A program made the position numbers and the translations under genes. The notes beneath the pieces were generated by a model that saw nothing but the letters and a program-made list of their open reading frames with translations, was not told where the DNA came from and ran no database searches. 7,410 bases of DNA from Bacteroidales bacterium. Lineage in GTDB: Bacteria; Bacteroidota; Bacteroidia; Bacteroidales; UBA7960. Below are positions 1 to 4,813 of this stretch, in pieces. The stretch is from NCBI GenBank assembly GCA_003557805.1, contig PWNY01000279.1, forward strand, positions 1 through 7,410, in the 5' to 3' direction. Positions within the stretch are counted from its first letter, which is position 1, and every line of letters starts with the position of its first letter.

Positions 1-443
1 GACAGTACCTGCCCACCAGTAAAAATTTGAGGGCACAACTGGAGTACTATATTACGGGGATTTTCCGCAATGCACCACATCCCACCAAAAAGAGCCTGCT
101 GAGCAAGCTTAACCCTATGCAGCGCCTGGTATACCTTGGGCTGAAAATCATATTCATTCCTTTAATGGTACTCTCGGGCCTGGCCTATATGTTCTACCGT
201 TACCAGGCAGACGGGGAAATTGTGACAACAGGCATCGGTGACCTGGGACTGATTGCAGGCATACACACCCTGGGGGCGTACATACTGCTTGCCTTTGTAA
301 TAGTTCACATATACCTTATCACTACAGGGCACACCCTCACCTCAAACCTCAGGGCAATGATAACCGGCTGGGAAGAGCTGGATGAGGGTGATGATGGAGA
401 AGAAACAGAAAAACAGGAAAAGAATGAGAACAATATTATTTAA
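1..443 (+). CDS. Cytochrome b subunit, thiosulfate reductase / cytochrome b561 type (C-terminal part)
   Basis: This is the C-terminal end of an integral membrane di-haem cytochrome b that would oxidise quinol and pass electrons to a partner reductase or multihaem cytochrome. The frame is open from base 3 to the stop at 441-443, so the true start lies left of the window; the TTG at 27 is an internal Leu codon, not a start. A short basic loop leads to 'NPMQRLVYL', which resembles the conserved 'NPLQ(R/K)LTYL' stretch that I recall from this family. Two membrane helices follow, coded roughly by 130-200 and 240-325. Histidines at codons 264 (IHTLGAY), 306 (VIVHIY) and 330 (TTGHT) are candidate haem ligands. 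The tail after the last helix is acidic and then Lys/Glu-rich, as expected of a cytoplasmic end. The partner should be encoded just upstream; an octahaem or other multihaem cytochrome c is plausible but not visible. The family call is fairly safe; the substrate is not known. Confidence 0.8.
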   Translation, partial: QYLPTSKNLRAQLEYYITGIFRNAPHPTKKSLLSKLNPMQRLVYLGLKIIFIPLMVLSGLAYMFYRYQADGEIVTTGIGDLGLIAGIHTLGAYILLAFVIVHIYLITTGHTLTSNLRAMITGWEELDEGDDGEETEKQEKNENNII

Positions 444-1434
444 CACTATTGCAGCACTGCTGCTTTTATCAGTTACCGGCTGCGGCAGTATAAGTGAACC
501 CTCTAATGCAGCCGCAGGGGTAAACGAATCTGAAATACTGCTTGCCTACCTGGAAGAGAACGGGAACATTATTAACGGACCTTCTGTACCGGCCCTGATA
601 AATGCGGATGTCCTTTACAGTATGCTCCACGCATCCAATGTGCATGTAATTGACCTCAGGCCTGCCGGAGAGTATGCCGCCGGTCATATAGAACACAGCC
701 ACAACGTGCCTCCCGGATCTGTATTGGATCATTTTGAAGAACATATTGAGCCCAACTCATTTGACCTGATAGTCCTGGTATGTAATGATGCAATGCTTAG
801 CACATATGTGAATGGGGTAATGCTGATCCTGGGATATGAAAATGTGGTAAGCCTGCGTTACGGGCTCAGCAGCTGGGATGAGGAAATTGCAGAAAGCCAT
901 TGGCTTGAGGCAAGGAGCAGCCACCTGGAAGGCAGGCTTGACACCGGGATGTACTACAGAAACCCCCCAGGGAGAATGCCCGGTATCAGCACAGGGGAGA
1001 GAAGCGGTTACGCTATTCTGAGGGCAAGGGCCCGGGAAATACTTGATACCGGCACGGAAGAGGTAAACAGGAGTGTCTATGAGGTGATGGCCGGGCCGGA
1101 CTCATATTACATCATTAACTACTGGCCGCAAATACTATACGACCAGGGTCACCTCAGTGGCGCAATTCAATACTCGCCCAAGCTGTCGCTTCACAGCGAC
1201 CTGCACATAAATACCCTCCCAACAGAAAGGCCGGTTGTCACCTATTGCTATACGGGGCACCACAGCGGTTATGTTACCGCATTTCTGAGGCTGCTGGGAT
1301 ACCAGGCCTATAACCTTCCCTATGGTGCAAACTCATTCATATACGACACAATGCTGCGGGAGCAGGGAGGGTTCAGGAGTTTTTCCCTGGAGCATATACA
1401 CAACCTGCCGCTGTCAGGAAGGGAGTCCGGCTGA
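424..1434 (+). CDS. Lipoprotein with two rhodanese (sulfurtransferase) domains
   Basis: This is a probable envelope-anchored sulfurtransferase of 336 residues. The chosen ATG at 424 gives a compact lipoprotein signal: MRTILF, a hydrophobic run, then the lipobox SVTGC with Cys20 as the lipidated residue. It is preceded by GGAAAAG and overlaps the cytochrome b gene by 20 bases. An in-frame ATG at 382 would add 14 mostly basic residues (350 in all) and is the main alternative; ATGs at 391 and 394 are also in frame. Rhodanese domain 1 (about 62-157) has DLRPAGEY, GHIEHSHNVP and the loop C120-NDAML-S126. Domain 2 (about 210-320) has GHLSGAIQ and a near-canonical loop C275-YTGHH-S281, but the usual Asp-x-Arg at its start is replaced by N-Y-W. 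Both loop cysteines are present, so sulfane-sulfur binding (persulfide formation) is plausible. The export signal puts it outside the cytoplasm, alongside the membrane cytochrome and the YeeE/YedE proteins. The natural sulfur donor cannot be told from sequence. Confidence 0.85.
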   Translation: MRTILFNTIAALLLLSVTGCGSISEPSNAAAGVNESEILLAYLEENGNIINGPSVPALINADVLYSMLHASNVHVIDLRPAGEYAAGHIEHSHNVPPGSVLDHFEEHIEPNSFDLIVLVCNDAMLSTYVNGVMLILGYENVVSLRYGLSSWDEEIAESHWLEARSSHLEGRLDTGMYYRNPPGRMPGISTGERSGYAILRARAREILDTGTEEVNRSVYEVMAGPDSYYIINYWPQILYDQGHLSGAIQYSPKLSLHSDLHINTLPTERPVVTYCYTGHHSGYVTAFLRLLGYQAYNLPYGANSFIYDTMLREQGGFRSFSLEHIHNLPLSGRESG

Positions 1435-1496
1435 TATGGATAGAGGGTGTGATTTGCAGCTTTTGCAGTTTATAAACATTCAAAACGGATCAAAAT

Positions 1497-2012
1497 ATGA
1501 GCAGTAACAGAAAGGCATATATGAACCCCTACCTGGCGGGCTTCCTGCTCGGGATGGCGCTGCTTGCATCATTTGTTATCACAGGCAGGGGCCTGGGTGC
1601 CAGTGGCGCGGCAAAAAGCCTGGTAATATCCGTTGTAGGGACAGCAGCCCCTGATTACGCGGGAAATTCAGTATTCTATTCAGATTTTTTCACCGGTACC
1701 AGCCCAATGTCATCATGGCTTGTATTCCTAACAGCCGGGCTTATTCTGGGCAGCTTCTTAAGCGGGGCACTGGGCAACCGGCTTGGGTTCAAGACAGAGC
1801 GCGGACCACGTATCAGCGTCAGAACACGGCTTTGGCTGGCACTCTCAGGCGGGCTGCTATTTGGCCTGGGGGCACAGTTTGGCAGGGGATGTACCAGCGG
1901 AGCCGCACTAAGCGGCATGGCTGTCCTTTCAACCGGTGGAATGCTTACCATGGCCATGATATTTGGAACGGGTTACCTGATAGCATACTTTTTCAAAAAA
2001 CTCTGGACATAA
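1497..2012 (+). CDS. YeeE/YedE family half-transporter, small subunit (thiosulfate/sulfur transport)
   Basis: This 171-residue membrane protein belongs to the YeeE/YedE (Sulf_transp, DUF395) family, whose studied member YeeE/TsuA takes up thiosulfate through a line of conserved cysteines. Hydrophobic helices lie at about 11-29 (PYLAGFLLGMALLASF), 72-92, 111-128 and 141-166. The signature 'FGRGCTSG' carries Cys132, the probable thiosulfate-interacting cysteine. It corresponds to one half of a full-length transporter; the second half is the next gene, 21 bases downstream, so the two proteins probably work as a pair. An ATG at 1521 (MNPYLAGF) is a possible later start that would drop eight residues; the ATG at 1497 is kept because it extends the family-like N-terminus without a gap. 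The 62-base space from the preceding gene contains no recognised promoter or terminator. The family call is strong; the exact substrate is inferred. Confidence 0.88.
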   Translation: MSSNRKAYMNPYLAGFLLGMALLASFVITGRGLGASGAAKSLVISVVGTAAPDYAGNSVFYSDFFTGTSPMSSWLVFLTAGLILGSFLSGALGNRLGFKTERGPRISVRTRLWLALSGGLLFGLGAQFGRGCTSGAALSGMAVLSTGGMLTMAMIFGTGYLIAYFFKKLWT

Positions 2013-2033
2013 CATCCCAAAGACATAAGGACA

Positions 2034-3260
2034 ATGGCACCACTTATACCACAGGGCATTATCAACCCCGAACTCAACCTCTTCTTCGCACTCCTGCTCG
2101 GGGTAGGGTTCGGATATATACTGGAGCAGGCGGGGTTCTCATCCGCCAGGAAACTGGCCGGAGTGTTTTACGGCTATGATTTCGTTGTGCTTAAAGTGTT
2201 CTTTACCGCAGGCATTACCGCAATGACAGGGCTGCTGTTCATGGATTACCTGGGATGGATCGATATGGGCCTGGTGTACATTAACCCCACATTCCTCTAT
2301 TCGGCAATAACTGGAGGTGTTATAATGGGCTTTGGCTTTATACTGGGGGGGTATTGCCCGGGCACCGGCATTGTCGCAGCCGTTACAGGAAAGAAAGATG
2401 CAATGACCTTCGTACTGGGGATGCTGATCGGCATCTTCATCTTCGGCCACTTTTACAATGCTTTTGAGGGTCTGTACACCGGTCACTTTTTGGGCAACAT
2501 CTTCATATATGACTCCCTGGGCATCTCCAGGTCGTGGTTTGCACTGATGCTGATAGCTGTTGCCCTCGGGGCATTTATAATAACCCAGATGATAGAGGAC
2601 AGGGTGAACAGGACCAGTGCATCGGAGATAAGCAGCCGGCCACCATACTACATACCATCGTTCCTGGTACTTTCACTGGGCATTATATACCTGCTGCTGC
2701 CTCCGGAGAAGGCAAGCTCATACCGTGAAAAACCCGCCGGGGCAATATGGGAAAATGTAATTGCCGGGAACTACCAGGTATGCCCCCAGAAGGTGATACA
2801 CCAGATTAAAAGAGGGCATGACGGCATGGCACTGATAGATGTAAGGAGCAGGGAGGAGTTTGATGCATTCTCCCTTCCCGGGGCGGTCAACATACCGGTT
2901 GAGGAGTTATTGCACCGCAGGTGGAAAGAGTTTTTCAGGGACACAAAACGGGACAAGCTGTTTTTCGGCAATGGAGGGAGCAGGGCAATGGAGTCATGTA
3001 TTACCGCGTCCAGGGCCGGGTATAAGAGAGTCTTCATGCTTGAAGGTGGCCTGAACCGGATGTTTGAGGAGCTGTTCACAGATAAAAGCCTGCCTGACAC
3101 TACAGTATATGACCTGCAGGCAAGGTCAACCGCCAGGTTTTTGCTTGAGGCCAGGGAGTTCTTCCTGGAAGGCGGGCTTGCAGGGCAGTTGGAAAAAGAG
3201 AGGCAAAGGATACGGGCCCCTGAAGAAACGGAGGTAATACCGGTAATCGGTGGATGCTGA
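2034..3260 (+). CDS. YeeE/YedE half-transporter fused to a cysteine-less rhodanese domain with a C-terminal GGC tail
   Basis: This is a 408-residue two-part protein. Residues 1-190 are a YeeE/YedE half with strongly family-like stretches: INPELNLFFALLLGVGFGY, LEQAGFSSARKL, VFYGYDFVVLKVFFTAG and the cysteine signature GGYCPGTG (Cys108). A further hydrophobic helix (about 206-222) leads to a rhodanese-like domain at about 247-345, with IDVRSREEF (268-276), LPGAVNIP and a closing LEGGL. The active-site loop reads F311-GNGGSR, so the catalytic Cys position holds Phe; Cys322 lies in the following helix. A charged linker of about 60 residues ends in VIPVIGGC, with Cys408 last. The N-terminus starts as expected for the family; AAGGA sits only two bases before the ATG, too close for a standard ribosome site. 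Expected role: partner of the preceding half-transporter, with the extra domain receiving or handing over sulfur. If the last helix runs outwards, the domain is periplasmic, but topology was only judged by eye. Confidence 0.88.
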   Translation: MAPLIPQGIINPELNLFFALLLGVGFGYILEQAGFSSARKLAGVFYGYDFVVLKVFFTAGITAMTGLLFMDYLGWIDMGLVYINPTFLYSAITGGVIMGFGFILGGYCPGTGIVAAVTGKKDAMTFVLGMLIGIFIFGHFYNAFEGLYTGHFLGNIFIYDSLGISRSWFALMLIAVALGAFIITQMIEDRVNRTSASEISSRPPYYIPSFLVLSLGIIYLLLPPEKASSYREKPAGAIWENVIAGNYQVCPQKVIHQIKRGHDGMALIDVRSREEFDAFSLPGAVNIPVEELLHRRWKEFFRDTKRDKLFFGNGGSRAMESCITASRAGYKRVFMLEGGLNRMFEELFTDKSLPDTTVYDLQARSTARFLLEAREFFLEGGLAGQLEKERQRIRAPEETEVIPVIGGC

Positions 3261-3308
3261 TACTTTTTTCGATAAACAGCTGTTAAACAACAAGAAAAAT
3301 AAAACACA

Positions 3309-3911
3309 ATGAAAAACCACACCCTGAACAACAGCACTATAATATTTTCCGCCATAATCATACTCGCCATGCTTATAAACTTTCTGACTGCAAGGGATTA
3401 CGGAAAAAGCAACCGGATGGTGGCTGCAGGGCTGTCACAGGACAGGTACTTCAGCTATGAGGGCCTTTACAGTGCAATGGAGGGGAGCTTCCCTGGAGAG
3501 GGCCATCTGGTAATAGACCTTAGAAGTCGTGAGGAGTTTCAAAAGCGACACATTCCGGGCGCTGTTAACATACCTGCAGGTGAGATCCCTGACCGTAAGA
3601 ATAAAAAGATGCTACGAAAAAGCGACAGTATACTCCTGTACGCCGGGAGTGAAGAGCTGGCGGCCGGCTGCCGTGTTCTGCTGCATGGGATGGGCATCGA
3701 AAATGTCAGTTTGATCCCGGGTAATTACCAGGTGATCAAAGAAAGGGTGCTGAACGGCTTTGACCCCTCCTATGCATTTTACAATGAAGACAAAACCAGG
3801 TGGGAGTACCAGCGCTTTATGCCAGTTGGTAAAAGTAAAAGGGAGAGCCGTGATGCATTAAGGGCAAACCCTGACCCGGAAGTACCCACACCAGTGATAG
3901 GCGGGTGCTGA
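3309..3911 (+). CDS. Membrane-anchored rhodanese-like protein lacking the active-site Cys, with a C-terminal GGC tail
   Basis: This 200-residue protein has one N-terminal hydrophobic segment (about 10-27) that looks like a signal anchor. A single rhodanese-like domain follows at about 45-145, with VIDLRSREEF (68-77), HIPGAVNIPAGEI and NVSLIPGNY. The active-site loop reads Y111-A112-GSEEL, so the catalytic Cys is replaced by Ala; Cys121 lies in the next helix. The last 55 residues are charged and Pro-containing and end in PTPVIGGC, with Cys200 last. Domain and tail match the C-terminal portion of the preceding gene (LIDVRSREEF, LPGAVNIP, PVIGGC), so the two are probably paralogous. It lies 48 bases downstream on the same strand with no terminator seen between, and is likely the last gene of the run. 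A role as an accessory sulfur carrier for the YeeE/YedE pair is an inference; with the loop Cys gone, ordinary rhodanese activity is unlikely. Confidence 0.82.
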   Translation: MKNHTLNNSTIIFSAIIILAMLINFLTARDYGKSNRMVAAGLSQDRYFSYEGLYSAMEGSFPGEGHLVIDLRSREEFQKRHIPGAVNIPAGEIPDRKNKKMLRKSDSILLYAGSEELAAGCRVLLHGMGIENVSLIPGNYQVIKERVLNGFDPSYAFYNEDKTRWEYQRFMPVGKSKRESRDALRANPDPEVPTPVIGGC

Positions 3912-3935
3912 AACATCACCACCCCAGGGGAGCAG
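3912..3935. other. Short convergent gap without a recognisable terminator
   Basis: Only 24 bases separate the stop codons of the rhodanese-like gene (+) and the TPR gene (-). The run CCCCAGGGG at 3922-3930 is symmetric but would leave a one-base loop and has no T-run after it on either strand, so it is not called a terminator. Termination for both genes must lie within the neighbour's coding region or depend on other factors. Confidence 0.5.
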
Positions 3936-4628
3936 CTAAACAATATCCTTTTCGTCAAAGGAACCATCTGTTTCATTGTTGAGCTGCTCTATGAACCTCT
4001 GCTTGAAATCATCATCCAGCGAAAAGAGCTTTTTAATATCCTTCAGGGCATCCTTGCTGTTGTTATTTAGTAATGCCTGTTCTGCCCTTGCCATATATGC
4101 AAGGGTATTTTTTTTATCCAGCTTAAGGGCTATGTTCAGGTACTCTTCCGCTTTCTTTCCTTCCTTTGAGAGAAGGGCAGTAATTCCCTTGCCAAGCCAG
4201 CCGCAGGCACAGGACTTCTCAAGGTCGGCTGTTTTCTCAAAACACCGGCCGGCCTCCAAAAGCTCGTCGGTAATAAGATAGAGGCCGCCAAGGTCACACC
4301 ATGCCTCGGCGTTTTCAGGTTCAAGGCTGAGAACCTTTTTAAGATCCTTGAGAGCCTTGTCGTATTGTTCATCGGCGCCATATACATGTGCCCTTGTGTG
4401 ATAGATCACAGGATCTGCGGAACCGGACCCTGCCATCTCATTCAGGTCGGCAAGAGCCCCTTCATGGTCAGCCATCCTGAAAAGGGTGCAGGCCCTCCCA
4501 TAAAGAGCCTCCTTGTCTTTCCCCGACTCGAACATCTTGTTGAACAACTCATACGCCCTGTCATAATCTCCTTTGCTATAGCTGTCCCATGCACTTTTAA
4601 TGCTGTTGTCCTCGGATCTTTTGCTCAT
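3936..4628 (-). CDS. Tetratricopeptide-repeat (TPR) protein, soluble, unknown role
   Basis: This 230-residue protein is made almost wholly of TPR-like helical pairs: about six units at roughly 7-38, 39-70, 73-106, 107-140, 141-174 and 175-208. The best unit is 73-106 (PVIYHTRAHVY, YDKALKDLKKVLSLEPENAE); 141-174 (ACGWLGKGITALL, AEEYLNIALKLDKKN) is also clear. There is no signal peptide, membrane segment or catalytic domain, so it is probably a cytoplasmic protein-interaction scaffold. The last 20 or so residues are acidic and polar. The ATG at 4628 (reverse complement) gives MSKRSEDN and is the first start in a well-matched frame; GGTGAAAA stands before it as a weak ribosome site. It converges on the sulfur gene run with only 24 bases between the stops and diverges from sucA. 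Nothing in it links it to either neighbour, so the partner and role stay unknown. Confidence 0.85.
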   Translation of the reverse strand: MSKRSEDNSIKSAWDSYSKGDYDRAYELFNKMFESGKDKEALYGRACTLFRMADHEGALADLNEMAGSGSADPVIYHTRAHVYGADEQYDKALKDLKKVLSLEPENAEAWCDLGGLYLITDELLEAGRCFEKTADLEKSCACGWLGKGITALLSKEGKKAEEYLNIALKLDKKNTLAYMARAEQALLNNNSKDALKDIKKLFSLDDDFKQRFIEQLNNETDGSFDEKDIV

Positions 4629-4659
4629 TTTTTCACCGGGTTTTTGTCAAAATCAGTTT

Positions 4660-4667
4660 CAAATATA
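4660..4667 (-). promoter_or_regulatory. Putative Bacteroidota-type -7 box for the TPR gene
   Basis: On the minus strand the bases read TATATTTG, an exact match to the Bacteroidota -7 consensus TAnnTTTG. It lies about 31 bases before the TPR start codon, a sensible leader distance. No TTTG-like -33 element was found at the usual spacing of about 19-23 bases upstream, and the region is AT-rich, so a chance match is possible. Confidence 0.4.
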
Positions 4668-4689
4668 CACGACAATATTTAATTGGCAT

Positions 4690-4714
4690 ACTGGTAGTGA
4701 TAAATCATACCAGT
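4690..4714. promoter_or_regulatory. Inverted repeat ACTGGTA-N11-TACCAGT, possible operator
   Basis: Two perfect 7-base arms (4690-4696 and 4708-4714) flank an 11-base AT-rich centre. Arm centres are 18 bases apart, roughly two helical turns, which suits a dimeric regulator. It lies between the two divergent -7-like boxes, upstream of each. The right arm runs into TTTTT, so a weak hairpin plus T-run on the + strand is an alternative reading. However, no + strand gene ends nearby: the nearest stop is at 3911. No known regulator site was recognised. Confidence 0.3.
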
Positions 4715-4759
4715 TTTTCAAGCTCTTTATATAAATAGGCTATTAGAACAATTTTACCC

Positions 4760-4767
4760 TATTTTTG
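4760..4767 (+). promoter_or_regulatory. Putative Bacteroidota-type -7 box for sucA
   Basis: The bases read TATTTTTG, matching TAnnTTTG exactly, and lie 46 bases before the sucA ATG, which would give a leader of about 40 bases. No clear -33 TTTG sits at the standard spacing, so this is a candidate only. The 185-base gap it sits in (4629-4813) holds no gene on either strand. Confidence 0.45.
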
Positions 4768-4813
4768 TATATATCTGTAAGGGATGATTTATTTTACCGA
4801 ACTCTATTGATCA

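Noticed and set aside
27..29. TTG as the start of the cytochrome b gene
   Set aside because: The frame stays open to the left edge, and a two-helix protein would be incomplete for the family; the TTG is an internal Leu codon of a gene cut by the window.
1715..2179. A 154-codon + strand frame overlapping both YeeE/YedE genes
   Set aside because: It is a shifted-frame shadow: the two YeeE frames carry the conserved motifs, and this product is soluble-looking, Arg/Gln-rich and unrelated to any family I recognise.
3275..3284. Palindrome AACAGCTGTT between the YeeE fusion gene and the anchored rhodanese gene
   Set aside because: It is only 10 bases with no loop, has no T-run, and is common by chance in AT-rich spacers; not convincing as a terminator or operator.
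2771..3370. A 199-codon open frame on the minus strand across the rhodanese part of the YeeE fusion and the next start
   Set aside because: It is antisense to two well-supported genes with recognisable rhodanese motifs, and its product is Ser/Leu-rich without any recognisable domain.
3922..3930. CCCCAGGGG as a bidirectional terminator between converging genes
   Set aside because: The stem would have a one-base loop and there is no U-tract on either side.
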